Below are positions 9,131-22,640 of a stretch of 64,000 bases of DNA, one piece after another. The stretch lies in contig OX387603.1 in the NCBI GenBank assembly GCA_947568835.1, positions 19,802,651-19,866,650 of the forward strand, given 5' to 3'. The first letter of the stretch is position 1; every line of letters starts with the position of its first letter. This stretch comes from Protonemura montana (Eukaryota; Arthropoda; Insecta; Plecoptera; Nemouridae). A program made the translations under genes and the position numbers. The notes beneath the pieces were generated by a model. It saw only the letters and a program-made list of their open reading frames with translations. It had not been told where the DNA came from and ran no database searches.

Positions 9131-11628
9131 ATATTTTCATTTGAAAAGAATAAAAAATAAAAAATAAAACTACGACACAGAAAAGTGGCTCGTTAATTTG
9201 AAACATTTTCGAAGCTCATGAAAAATTATTTCCCAGACAAATGAAAATTAAGAAATGCAATCATACAAATTGTGTCCAGAAATAAGTTGAACCTGAAAAC
9301 GCACTTTTCCTTCACGCACAAGCCTCGTGAATAAAAATTCCTCAGAAGGCCGCAAAAAAGTAAAGTCGGGGATAAAACTAACTTGAAGAGCAGGTTGCAT
9401 AACTGCAAATGCATCGTTTAGCATTCCGATGCCAGACAACTTGCAGATAAACGGATAATTAACACGTATTACCTTTAAAGGTAACAATAAATTATACTTT
9501 ATAATTTAAATTCACAGGACATTCTACGAATACCTCAAAGTCAGTTATCTAACGTAACTGAACTGGTCAATACAGCTCAATTAATCTACTATCACTTTTT
9601 TTTTTGCATAAACAACATTTTAAGTATCAGGTATACTGTGGTCGTTTTTTTTTTTTCACTTTCCACTATAAGTGCATAATGGCAGTGAAAATACATTCAA
9701 ATGTTTTCGTATACATCAATTCCAAGATTAGAACAGCATAAAATCGGAACTGGATGCATTATTTAGCATTGTCTTCTTTGTATCTCACGAGACACTATAA
9801 AACGCAATACCAAACTTTTTTTCAGTACTCTGTGCTGACCACTCAGCACGCAACTGATACTAGCAACTCAGTTCTCGGTCGAACTTGAGTATCCTCGAGG
9901 TTTGTCCATTTCCTCCCAAATCATGCGAAGTTGACAAGAGGGCCGACTTGCTTTGCAACGTCCCTCTTTGAATTGCGTCCGGGAAAAGATCGGAAATTGG
10001 GAAAGCTGACCTCGCCTTTCACGTTAGAACGGGTGCCGTTGGTGGAGATGGGACTTTGGTATATAAAAAGCATTTGGTCAGGTTGTGAATGGAAGAATAC
10101 CCTTCTTGATCCTAGAGTTTGGGCGCCTTTAGACAAAAAATCGGCTGGCAAAAATACACATCCCTTATTTGTTTCACATCCAAATTAAATTTCTGGACAG
10201 TTCAAGCAGTGTATCTACCTTATCAATCAAGATGAATTACTTAAAATGCAAATTATCTTAAGAAGAGGGCAGAGTTTTTCTTCTCAGAGAGCAAAGAGAA
10301 CTATTCATATTTTCAAGGTCATTCGTAAACAGATTTCATTCGTAAACTTGTCTGGCTCTGTAGGACATAGCAACGACCATTTCGGACATGCACCACCAAA
10401 GCACACTTCTAAATACTCAAGATCAAAAAAATGTCGTTTAAAATGATCGATATTCCAAGTTTCTCAGCTTTTTTAACATGTTGTGATAATTTCAAACGTT
10501 CGCCCAAAATATGGAATACTTTCGAGGTTAACAGCAACTCACATTTTTACCAACAAAGGGAAAATCAACATACCAACATCACCATTTATTGAATACGGGT
10601 AATATAACAAAATTTTGTTATCAGATTCCTCGTCTATCATGACACGACGACCTCAATAAGGTCATGCCGACTTATTAGAGCATGCTGTGAGCGTGAAACG
10701 TATACAATACATCTGACACACGACCGCGAGCAGGAAGCGCACACAGGGAAACCTACTAATACGTAGAAAACAAACAAAAAACACACACGCCATTATCTCT
10801 GCTTCCTTTCTCCGTTGGTCTGAGGTGAGTCAGGCACCCACATAGCGTTTGTGATAACGGTAACTGCCCCTCTGATGATCTGGCAGGATCATACCATGGA
10901 TGTGAACTACTTTGAAAAAATAGGGCACTCTTTACGCCAACTGGCTAATTGTTATGTCGGTGAACAACTCTGCACTCTTGTATTCAACCAAACCGGTGTG
11001 GATTTTGCTGTGGACTTGAAGATAGGAAGTAAGGGATTTGATCAATTTCTGTGTTATCACGAAATCTTAACAGGAATGTGCAAACCACGTGCACTTGCAT
11101 TCATTCTTATTTTCAATATCCTCACATTTTGAAAATTTATTTTCAAATTTATATCTGTTTTACTGGTTTCCATTCAACCACACTACAATAATAATAAAAA
11201 AGGAAATGAAAATATTACCTTCGGATTTTCAATAATAAACGTCACAGTTTAGAAAACCACAAGGCAAGCTCATTCCCTGTTTTCAAAAAAAAAAAACGTT
11301 CACCCTTTCCTATTCTCACTTTCAAGGGGAGCCAAGCGCCCCTGCGGGCCCCCGCCATCATCACCCGGCGAGGGTCACTGCGCATCCAACGCCCACATCT
11401 CCGACATAACGGGTACCTGTCCCCGATCCGTCCCGAGCCTGCACACTCTCTCATACAGTGTATCAATAATCATGACCGGCAGACTAGCGGCGTGGGCGCC
11501 AGTCGTGTTTGTGTGCACAAAGCTTTTCCGCATTCTGCTTTATAGCTGTCCGCGAGTAAACAATCCCCATTGGGTCACTAGGCAAAGATGATCTTAATTG
11601 TTTCATGCAAATCTGCACTGCAAGTACA
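9131..11628. other. Gene-free stretch with a GC-rich patch at its end
   Basis: Several 60-90-codon frames (9248-9487 minus, 9931-10188 plus, 10851-11132 plus) show no family resemblance and no splice-bounded continuation. The patch 11325-11480 is much richer in G+C than its surroundings and could be a promoter or exon remnant, but nothing in it decides. Confidence 0.3.
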
Positions 11629-11937
11629 GAAAGAGAAGTTGGAGAAATGAAAGTCAGTAAAGCTTCATTCGCCCTGTTTATCAACCTCTCAACAGCATGG
11701 ATTTGTAGAGGAATCCTTTTGTTCGCGCTGTACCGTCCTTAGGAAGGGACTTTAAGCCGGTGGTCCTCTTGGTGCTATTCGACAGGAGTAGGCTACGTAT
11801 CAGTACAGTGTTTCCTCTCCTTTCTTCTACGCTCGGTTCAGGACATCGTCATCCACTGATTCACCGACGCCATTAGACCAGTGCCAGGGGCCCGTTGTCA
11901 AAGCAGTCATTAAACTTCACTTATCATCATAATCATC
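11629..11937 (+). mobile_element. 5S-SINE family A, 5'-truncated copy
   Basis: The copy lacks the 5S head and begins in the linker (GAGAAGTTGGAGAAATGAAAG). It then runs through CTCTCAACAGCATGGATTTG, AAGGGACTTTAAGCCGGTGG, the GACAGGAGTAGGCTACGT block and the ACCGACGCCATTAGACCAGTG 3' domain, ending with an ATCA-rich tail. Confidence 0.85.
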
Positions 11938-14900
11938 GGGAGTTCCACTGTTTATAAACTCGATTTATAGAAATATTGAATTGATTTGAGTCGGAAGTTC
12001 TAGGAGAGGAGACAATGGAATATAGATATTTGGGTCGGCCTCATATCCGTTCTAGATGAGGTGATTTTATTTCAACGCAATTAGTGTTGGAGTGTGTGAA
12101 TTCCCTGATAAACGTCACAATATGTACGTGATGTTTATACGCATCAGAATTGTAGGAGGGTCGTAAAGGTGACGGCTGTGCATTGTAACTAAAAAGTAAT
12201 ATCATTCCTTAATCTATGGCAATATCGTACTACGCCATAGCGCTAATGTGAGGCTGTCTTCGAGAAAAATGGTCGCCAAATTACTGCTTTACCTTCATAA
12301 ATGGAGGAAGTACTTGGTGTCACCGTTGTTTCGATTGTTAAGAAATTTAATTTTGGTTTTTCTCGCAGATTAGTCAGAGACTGATATACGCTCAATCAAT
12401 CGTTAATACTGTTAAAATTATTGATTGAAATACAAGTATCGATATTTTGAGTCGTAATTATTAAACGGCCTCCGGTATCATCCTCCGTTACCACATGGTA
12501 CCGGCTCGTTTGCTCAGCAGAAAGTTTGACATTCACTCTGGCCCTCTGACTTTATCTATAAACTCAACAGTAATATGACTCGAGTAAGCGGTTGGACCTT
12601 TAAAAAGAAGGGAATGTCATATACAAAGGGTTTTTGGCAGATTTACTACCGTTTTATTACTCGGTTTGTTGCAGAACATTATTTTTAATTTGCTTTGAGT
12701 GTGCGGTAGCTCTTTGTTAACAAGGCTGAGGCGATCGCATCTTAGCTATGGCTAAGACATTAAAAAGTGAATTTTCCAATTAAGTCTTACACCGTTAGCA
12801 ATTATAAATTACCTAGATACTTGTCTCTTGCCTCTCGCTCATTAATCACGTAGGGTAGGTAGGTATAAAACTAATAATTGATGTGCATTTTCTTATTTAA
12901 CTACTTGAGCCTTCAGCCAGTCTTTGCAGAAATTGCATTTAAGATGCAAGTTAATTCAGCGGACAAGGTTGTGACATGCAATTGGTCCTCAATTCCTTGA
13001 GAAAGATCTACTTTCTGCAGATTATAAAATAGGAATTCAATTAAATTGTTAATCACATCAACAAGGAAAGGCCAAATTTATTTGATAAAAAATGGAACCT
13101 AATCATTGGCAAAAAAATCAGCCATCATTTCAGTGTCGGCCACGTCGTGCCTCTTAAAAATGGCACAAAACACATAAAAAAAAATATATATTTGGTATCA
13201 TACACTGGCACGAAGATTCTAATCATGAATACAATTCATGTACCAAAATCTAATCATCAAATTTTTCGAAAACCTTGCAGGAAACTACACAAACTTTTTT
13301 TTATAATTGACTGAGTCATTCCGAAAGACCCAAATTTTTTCAGCAAGGTGCATAAACAACAAATAAATGCACAGTAAATTTGTTTTTCCAATCCTAGTAT
13401 GGAGATGATAAACCGTAACGGCGACGTCCTTTATCGAGTTCATTCAGTCTAGCCATACTAGAATCACGTCCGCCAACTATGAATACGTCATGCATTGAGG
13501 TAGGTCTTGCGTTTGTAGTTCTTAACCTTCTGCACTCTACAAAGCGGGATATGCAATTGACGTTATCCATACATTGGCGCGCAACTTGCAGATACGCTCA
13601 AGTGCTGTAAGAACGTTAAGAGAATTGCAATTATGCAAGGCCATGCCGCGGATTCTACTTGTAGTTCTTCGAAGATTCACTTGCAGTTTAATTATAGAAT
13701 TTCTTATGATAGTTCTGTGGGTTTGATCTGAGGAAATGCAATTAAGACATTGACGAAGCATGAACGAAGAAAAGAAAGTGAAAATTAAGTCTGTTTTCGA
13801 TTTGATGTTCCATCTAAATAAATACTACAATTCGAAATGAAAGCGACAGTGATTGAATCAAGACTACTTGAGTCAATCTACGTTCCGCATGCTGTTAACG
13901 TTCACTCCTTCGATGTGTGAACTGCGGAGCATTGTTAAGTCGTTTAGACACGATCGAGACTCAAGGTGACGGTCGTGACAAGTGGTAGCGAACTATCCAT
14001 TTACAGAAAACCCGTAATTTGGTGTTGAGTCTTAATTTAAAATTGTTTGATCCTGGGCTCGATACAAGACTATTAAGACAGATTTTTTTTTAGTGAAAGG
14101 CTACGGTCGGATCCTTGCCCTTTTCTTATTATGGCGCTCTCAAAATAATCTGATATATAATCTCAGGAACATTTCCTAACGTTAACCATCTTCAAAGAGA
14201 CCTACAATCAAAATTAGTTTAGATCTTAATAAAAAAATCGACTGAATTTATTTAATATCTTTAGACAACTGTAAAATTTCTTCCTGGTTAAACTGTTTTA
14301 ATGATATGCACACGCGTTCGGACTTCCTTGTCCTTATGCTAAACAGAAATCACAAAATAAATCAACCGAGTCGCGACTGCAGCGTGATACAATGCTAACG
14401 ACATTAAGATTTAATGATCTTTCACGCTCATTGAGTAATACCCGAGGAAGGTGTAAGATGGACTACTCTGCAGCTAGCTACACACCACGCATAATGTTCA
14501 GCTTAAGGTAGGTAACGTAGAAGTTTTATGAGCCAGGTAGCTTGGTGCCTACTGCGAGCACACTGCGAGGTTGACCAGGTCGTGTGCAGCTTGCATCTCT
14601 CGACGATGATACATCTAATGCGCAATAGTTCAGCTCTGTTAAGGCCATTTCTTCAGGGTTTCCGCCAGATTTCAAGGTTCACCTTTAAATATTGGAATAG
14701 TCACCATACCAAAGTATTTGCTATAAAATGTAATGATAGGTCTGGGTGAGCTAGACTCAACAAATTTCATGAGTTTAATTTTAATTTGTTTTCATTTTCA
14801 GGAATGTTTTCTCGTTGCCTGTTTTAGGCTTTTTGACTCTTATACATAGCCGATGAAAGAAAATAGCGAATTTTTAATATAACTATATCAAAAAGCTATG

Positions 14901-17900
14901 CAAAAACAGAAGTGAAAAGCTGGAAAAGAAGCGATTTTCATTTCTGCCTTAAACAGCTTGAATTATTTTATGTGAATGGGAGATTGTTTGATTTTTATCA
15001 CTGTAACTGATACCAAGAGTCGTTACTACAACGTGGCGTGCAACTTGAAAGCTGTGCAAAGTTTTACGCTACTTTTTGGTGATCTGCACTTATAAAAACG
15101 TCTGGACGCAACATGATCAAGTTACGAAATTTCGGCTTCGGTTTTGCTACACCAAAAAGAGCACGCATGGCAACACAGACAGTGAACTATTACCTAATGT
15201 TGATTCAAGATTTTACTCCAGTGATTAGTCGTAACCTAATTACGCACTTTTTTCGTGATAAGACAACGTGTCTGGCAGCCGCTTTATCTGTATTGGTAAA
15301 TATGTTTACCGAGCGCCGATGTGATTCAACATAGCTCTACCTTTCCGGTTGCTCGACGGGTAAAAAACTCAGTTTCAACGCCTGTTTTACGCGGGAAAGT
15401 ATAAACAGCGTAAAAGCGTGAGCCGAATGAAAAGGAAAAGGAAATGGAAAAACCGTTTCGCTTTAAAAAAAACACGTGAATCATGTAAATCTATTGGAAA
15501 CAATTCTTAATCAACTGAATTTTTATGCTGTATCGTGACCTACGGTAAATTAAAAGAAAGCTATTACAATTTTGTTTGTTTCAATATAAATAAAAACAGT
15601 TTTAACTCGTCGAGAAAAAATTGGCTACACGTATAACATCAAAAATCAAACGAACGGGGACAATTTTCTACTTGAAGTCTTTGTAAATCGTTGGCTACCC
15701 TATTTCAATTTAGCACTTACCATAGTAGTGTTAATCCGTGTTCCATCCAACCAGGTGTGTAAACCTGGGCTCCTTTTAAAGTCACAATAATCCAGGAAAA
15801 CAATAAAACACTTAAGTCGCTCAAATTTCAGCCTTTTCAAGGCGCAAACGCCAAAGTTCACGGCTACCACAAAACAGATACCAAAAATAATCAGACAAAA
15901 TCGTCCATAATTAACTCTCAGTTATAATCCAAAGGTAGCATCCACTTGCGCTAAGTTTCGGCGTTACACTGTAGCTGATAAATAGACTGTCACTTTCGCG
16001 ATCATTCGGCTTGACCGTTATCTCGGTTGTAAAATACTACAACTCGATAGTGGGCGTAGTTCAGTTCGATCGCCATTCATCTAATAAACGTACCGGAATA
16101 AAACACATAAATTCAAATTCATAAATAAATAGGAAAACGAAGAAATATATTAAAAATCACTTTTGTTAACTCTTCTAAAAACGAACGCTGTAGAAAGGTC
16201 GTGTGCCGGTACATGCAACTAGCATCCTAACGGCAGTTCACTAGTACACACAGATAGATTCCTATGCTAACAAGTCACAACGCACACGTCCTTCTAGTGT
16301 TAAAGTAGGCCACCGACTGAACGAACTTAGGCGACCAGAATCCACAAGCTCAACTGAAAAATTCAACACTTTCTCCTTCGCAGTGACTACCTCGCGATAG
16401 CTTTCGATTATTCTACCACACTTGAAAACGATCTAAACTTGACAGTCAGCTCTGACATGGTAAACCGGCCGGTATTGTGGGTGGTACCACCCTCACTCTC
16501 ATCGGAGTGGGAACGGAATAGGTACGACCACAAAGTATTTAACGAGTTTATTTAGAATTTAACAGATTAGCTATTTTGTGGCCCGGCTATATATATTTAT
16601 TTGTATGAAGTACTGCAGTGCGTTTAGCACAGAGTCACCGATGTTTATTTTGTTGGCAATTCTAAAAATAAAATTTGTTTTTAAATGTAAAGGCTTTACC
16701 AGTACACAGTTGTTGACGATAATTTTTGATTCTGGGTCAGGTTTCTAGTGTGAATTATACTTGAACCTTTAATTGGTGATAAGCAAAGTTAATAGATGAG
16801 TGCTAGTTTCAGAGGAGTGCTATCAAATTCTTCTTCCGCGTTATCAACGAGCAAGGAAGGGGAAATTTAAATGGCTGATCAAATAAGATCAGAGACAAGA
16901 TTAAGAATGTTTTTTTTGCAAACCAGTACTTGTAAGGTGCTATCAGAGATGGGCTAGTTAACTGATAATCACAATCAAGTCAGCAGACATTTGAGTGCAT
17001 CTAAAATCATCAAGCTTATATGCCCGTGGAAGCTATGTCGTGCGATCTCACATCTCTATGACTACTAAAAGTTATAAGTACATTTGAATCTTATATGCTT
17101 GACAGTACTTTTTCTTTTCATATTTGGCAACGAAAATGACAGTATTAGAAAAATTTGAGTACAAGCCGGTGATTATTTCACAAGTAAATGTCCATCAAAA
17201 GTTGGCAAACCAGAATCTGCCGTAAAGTTTTCCAAACATAACTTTTTTTTTAAATTTTACTATCCGTCGTTTCGCACAATAGGATGAAGAGACTTTTCGA
17301 CCATAATGAAATTAAAAAACTAAATGTCAAGATCTACGATATCGAGACTCGTGACTTGGTAGTCTGGTAGACTTGAATGGGATGTGAAAGAAGGTGCATG
17401 GAGAGGTGGAATTTTACTCTCCGAAGTGGGTTGGGGTACCTAGTGAAGGAGGCAGCAGAGAGAGGGGGCTGCCCAGAGGAGGGTGAGGTCGCAATCAAGG
17501 TGTCTGATAATCCACCTTGATCATTCTTGGAGGTAGACCGGTACATATCTTAGTCGCGTCTCTTCACACTTTCAAAACCTCACGCACGAATGATTTTCTT
17601 TTCAGTTTCAAAATCGTTTGATATTGGAAATACAACAATTTCCATCACATTGCGTTTCCCATACAACCGAAACCGAATAAACGAATAGCATCTTTTTTAT
17701 AATTGGTGGATTATGTAATAAAATAGGTAACATGTTGTTAATGAACCTTTTAAAACGGAGAAATTCGTTATGTTATTCTAATAATTACATGGTGTATTGT
17801 TGGTTGTCCAGATTCTAATGCATTTTTTAATTAGGTAAAAATCTTACTAATTGTGTTCGTGCTGCGTTATCGCAATTGGTGATTCACGAAATGTCTTCTG

Positions 17901-20900
17901 GCTATATTTTGAGATACAAAGATGGTCGCCGGACCACGTGGTCTGCGCGTATGATGGCATTGCGCGCGAACTTCCTCAAAGCCCCTGCTGAGAAGCGGAG
18001 GTTTAGCTAGTTGACTTGTTAGACATTGAGTATGTGGACCCTTGAGCTTCGCCTTCAAATATCGGCAAGGATGTCGCCGGATACTTGAGGATACTAGTTG
18101 ACCCTCTGCAATATAGATTACCTGTTGACTGAATACCGCTTGCGGCGGAGTAATTCGCAAATTTCCGAACAATTACTTTTTTGCATCCAACTATTAATTG
18201 AGTTTACGCACAAGGAAGGGAGAAAACATCTTCCATATGGTGTTTGTTTCCAATATTGACTTGTAATTCTTTTTAAATGATTTACAGGTAAAGCTACAGC
18301 ACGACGATAATCATTATGCTGTCTGCTCTTCCTTGGCCAGGAAGTGATGTTTCCTTTTTTGGTCAAACTCACTTTCAGTTTTGAAGCTATGAGAGAAAAC
18401 GGAAATAATCTGCTGCGAATTCAATCAAATCATTGCCAGTTATAAATCTAACAGCCAAAGTATATGGCCAGTGATTCAACACCGTGGCCCATTTATCTGG
18501 CAAGTTGTCTGACTCTAGTTACTCAAGTATGTATCATGACCTTAGTCGATATTGGATCGCTAGAAGCAATAACTGACCTTTCGGTGCCATTACGGGACCC
18601 TGTAATTGACCATGCAGACTCTGCCGCGATGACCCTCAGATGTTTGCAAAAACAAGAAGATTTTGCTGACCTTTTTCACGATTTTAAATGGATACGTTTA
18701 ATATTTACGGGTAAAGGTAACAATTAATACAGGATAGGCAAAGACGGTGACATATCATAACTGTAATTTGATATGTAGATTTAATGGCGATGATGCACGT
18801 TAGTTATAGCTAAGTTATCATCACCTTGTAGGTACAAGTTTTTATATTCAATAATGTTTGAAAGAAATTGATTTCCCTTTCTATACATTTCGGAGCACGG
18901 TGCCAATCACATAACTACTTCCTAAATTGAAGACGGAGAGCAAACGACAGGACGAGTTTTTGCTCGACGTTTCGCGAATCCGTGCAACCGAAAGTGAGAC
19001 GGTATGTGACATAGTCACATGACCATGAGAGTCATAGAACGAAATGTGGCCGAGACCTTTTGAGCAACTCTCTATAATACAATAACAACAATAACACTGC
19101 AAAGACTAACAGTTCCCAAAAAATGGGCCCTTCCCAAACAATGGGACCATGCTTGGTGTCGACGCTTCATGAATCTACCGTCTTTTAATTAGCATAACCG
19201 CGAATTTCGTTTTTTTACCTCGTTTTTACTTTTCTTTTGAGCTCTTTTTTTTTGGGGAAAGCTATTCAATGTTACCGTCCACACTCTCTCTCCCTCCTCA
19301 AGCGGGCTTATCCGGGCCTAACATTCACTCTCACATCTCGCTAGCGCTAGGGAAAGTAAAATATTGTTATGTTTATTTATCGCTCGTTGATGATTAATTC
19401 ATTGTAAAGTAATTAAGTGGCAGCCGGTGCCGGTGCCGGGTTGCCACTGTCAAGATCACCTAACCGGTAGACATGACTGACTTTTACCTTCCTGATTCTT
19501 TCAAAGCCATTTCTAGCGAGTCTTTCCAAGTGTCATAATCACAACAAAAATAAATGCACTTTTATAAAACTGCTATTTTCTCATTGAAAGAATTGTATGT
19601 CAGTGCATCTATTTATGATCGATCATTATCTGCTCATGAAAAGGACCAGACCACGGTATGGTCACGGTATATCCACGGTATGAATACTAAAGACTCAGTA
19701 CCTCATCTACTAATAATGAGTATATGTTTAAAAATCAATGCAATTGTGTATTTTGGACACTACCCTATCTCCGTCTTTTCTATGATCTTCTCATCAGTAA
19801 AAATATATAACTGATTTGACATAAATGTTAGTTTCTGCAATAAAAACTTGATATGTGTTTCAGCTTTTTTACAAGAATAATGGTAATTGAATTGATAAAC
19901 CAGATTTGCTTTTATATTCAGTAAGAATAACAGACAATTTCTTCTGAACCAAATTATAAAAAAAAAAAACTTCAAGGTGCCATTTCTTCGAGATGTCAAG
20001 AGCGGCGAGCGGAGGTGGATACGAGTGCTAAGGTGTTGTCATTAAAACCACGATAAATAGGCGTAATACGATGTGATTTTCAAGAAAGTATTGTCATAAA
20101 CTACAATCATAATTGATTATTACTTCGACTATGATTACTAAACTCGTGTGCTTTTCAGTAAAACTATCCGCTGATATTAAAACGGGAGAAAAAGTAAAAC
20201 GGAATTCATTACGGTTGGCAACCACCAGCCACCCAATTGCCATAATTCTCGAACGTACGCATATCTTCGACCAGATCTTTATCGTCGCACACTTATAAAA
20301 CAGTGCTAATGGTACTATTATAATAAATGATTTAATGACCTTATTTACTGAAATCGAAATCAATAACGGCATGGTCGCACGAGTGCATGGATCTGGAGGT
20401 GAGTACCGTTTACGCGAAATTGCATCCTGATGCCAGTGATGTTAATATGGCGTGTAATTATTCCTGCGAGGAACATTACGATTGAATCTGTTATTGTTAT
20501 CTAACAAATCATACCAAGCACGATCTTGGGAAGATTTCTTCTAATTAACGATCGGTCGTGATCGATTTAATTGTCTCGCTACAAATATGAAATGGGTAAT
20601 TATATCAATTGCATTATATTTGCACGCATAAATATATATTAACATTTTTTATTGTAAATAAATTCAATAAAGTTGTAAGTTACCCATATATTGCACCTAG
20701 ACCTAATACTAACGTTTTTTTCTGAAAGACCGCAATAAATTTGATGTAATTATTCGTTTTTTTCGTTTTTTTTGTTTGTTATAAAACAGAACTGATGGGA
20801 ATCCGCACATTTACATACACATTTGCACTCTGAGTACACAATAAAAAATAAATAAACGAGACTATTTACATTACACCAGTTCATTACTTTGTAGAAGCAC

Positions 20901-21324
20901 AAGAGTGTCGTGCGACATTACGCGCGACGAGATATATTTAGCATAATTTATTCGAGTGTCACGGCGAGTGCATGAGATCTCTTGGAAAGTTTTTGGCAGT
21001 TCGCAAAGGGTTCATGCCCGCGATGCAGGCGCACGCCACGCGTGACGCCCAGCAGCCGAAATGCAGCAAACTAAACTTTCACCTCGACTTTTTTTTAGTG
21101 CCAACCAATGCAACCGGCTCGCTGTACCTGGGTGTACATAGACACCTAAGTTTACTGACCTAAGAAAATTAGATTGCATCAGGACCATCTTGCAAGAGTT
21201 GCTTTTTTAAATTTAGATTTTTACAACAATTGTAAATAGGATTCATTTTAACCTTGTTGACATAACGCCGGGGTGAGTGTACTCATCAGTGAAGTTATTG
21301 CGTTTGTGCATCTGCGCGTTTTAG
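11938..21324. other. Nine-kilobase gene-free stretch
   Basis: No domain-bearing frame, RNA gene or shared repeat was identified. The longest frames (17867-18172 minus, 18464-18727 plus, 14528-14749 plus) are within chance length for this composition, lack family resemblance, and conflict with frames on the other strand. A GAAAGTGAAA motif lies at 13774-13783. This may be intron or intergenic DNA. Confidence 0.35.
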
Positions 21325-21383
21325 AATTTAATAAACATATTTTCTAAATTTTTCACAGACCAATTTTGATATTTTTACATTTA
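21325..21383 (+). repeat. Left member of a direct repeat flanking a SINE
   Basis: This AT-rich segment (ATTTAATAAACATATTTTCT onward) is about 73% identical by eye to 21748-21806. The pair brackets the family A copy between them. It is far longer than a normal target-site duplication and too diverged for one. Confidence 0.5.
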
Positions 21384-21747
21384 TTTATTGATTTGTGGGG
21401 TTTAGCGGCGCACTGTTTTGACAAAGGGGCTCACTGATATTGAGGGTGATGATGAACTTAACCTAGCCAAGAAGAGGGAAGGGGAAATCCGGTGGTGGCA
21501 ATTAGCTTACTCCTGATGAAGTGCACCACGGGGACAACCGGTGTAGCGTCGCTTCCGAAGGAAGGTTTTCTTCACAAATCCATGCCATCGAGAGGTTGAT
21601 AAGCAAGGCGAATGAAGTTGCTGTACTAACTTTCATCCCTCCAACCTCTCACCCGAACAGAACTGGTCATGTGTACGATGGTCACCCATCCAAAACCTGA
21701 CCCGGCGCAGTGTTGCTTAACTTCGGAAAGAGGTGTTTCAAACTCGC
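21384..21747 (-). mobile_element. 5S-SINE family A, minus strand, diverged
   Basis: Reading on the minus strand the order is the 5S A-box region (GAAGTTAAGCAACACTGCG), C-box region (TGGATGGGTGACCATC), the body with CTCTCGATGGCATGGATTTG, then GTCAAAACAGTGCGCCGCTAAAC and a TCAATAAAT tail. The extreme 5' end is partly lost. Many substitutions and small deletions mark it as one of the older copies. Confidence 0.85.
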
Positions 21748-21806
21748 ATTTAATAAATATATTTTCTCGATTTTTTGTAAAACAATTTTTTTCTGTTTAC
21801 ATATTT
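21748..21806 (+). repeat. Right member of the direct repeat flanking the SINE
   Basis: Partner of 21325-21383. The shared words are ATTTAATAAA, ATATTTTCT, ATTTTT, CAATTTT and TTTACAT in the same order and spacing. Confidence 0.5.
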
Positions 21807-22354
21807 GCCTTTGTTCATGCACTGTTCAATCGTAAAGTTGCAATAGAATTATATTGCACTGCAAACAACCTAACTGATATATGCGGTCGTGATTTATAAA
21901 AGTGCAAGTTGCATCAAAATACGACCATGAGTCGGCTGCATTCATTCGTCAATCTTATTTCATATTCATTGTAACTCGACTTCCATACCCATCTAATTTT
22001 ATTCAATAAAGATCGATCGAAGAATTCTCCCACTTATAAAAAGGTTGTTCGTTTTATGCATTTCTCATCCTCCTTCTTATTAATAGCTTCCATCGAGTTG
22101 TGGAAATTGTCGAGGTTTTCTACTGCACACGGCCATGACATAGTGAGAGTGATTGTCCGGCATTCATGTTGCCCTGCTGAACGGTACTCATCGAGACGGG
22201 CAAAATGACTGTGGCCAAAGGATAATACAGGTGCATGATGGAATGATAGCGAAGAGTTTATCACTCAAATTTAAACCTTTGTTGAGACAAAAGCAATTAT
22301 GTCTTTTTGGGAAAATACTGAAAATAGTATTTAAGGGGAGGATTTTGGTAAATT
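21807..22354. other. Non-coding stretch, nothing recognised
   Basis: Overlapping open frames at 22153-22458 (plus) and 22188-22391 and 22034-22264 (minus) contradict each other and match nothing. Confidence 0.3.
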
Positions 22355-22640
22355 GTTTAGAGGTATCTTTTGGGGGTGACATGCGGGTCAACTTTCATTT
22401 TTTTAAATACAGCAAATCACTTTATTATTATGAACGCTACTACCGTCTCAAAAATTGATGCTCAAAAATAATCTCCACGTATGTCAGCCATTTTTCTATT
22501 GTTCTAAAGGTTTTGTCGAGCTAAGACGTTGTTTTTTCTTAGCTGTTATCAGCATTTTTCTACCAATTATAAACATCTTGGGAATTATTTTGAATTCCCT
22601 CGTTTGAAATCATAACAGAGATTCATAAATGAGTGGGTAG
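22355..22640 (+). repeat. Dispersed repeat family E, copy 2, interrupted by family B
   Basis: The copy aligns with 6270-6530 on both sides of a 58-bp family B fragment at 22421-22478. The left part holds GGGGGTGACATGCGGGTCAAC and TCATTTTTTTAAATAC (each shared with copy 1 with few changes). The right part holds GTCAGCCATTTTTCT, TCTAAAGGTTTTGTCG and CTTGGGAATTATTTTGAA. Confidence 0.5.
22421..22478 (+). mobile_element. Family B inverted-arm element, fragment
   Basis: It contains TTTATTATTATGAACGCTAC, then TACCGTCTCAAAAATTGATG, the characteristic left arm of family B seen at 32840, 44694 and 44959. It breaks off in the first bases of the tRNA-like part. Confidence 0.65.

Noticed and set aside
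9931-10188. An 85-codon frame as a gene
   Set aside because: The reverse strand is open over the same bases and neither product looks like a known protein.
10851-11132. A 93-codon frame as a small gene
   Set aside because: No family resemblance, no supporting signals, and within chance length for this AT-rich DNA.
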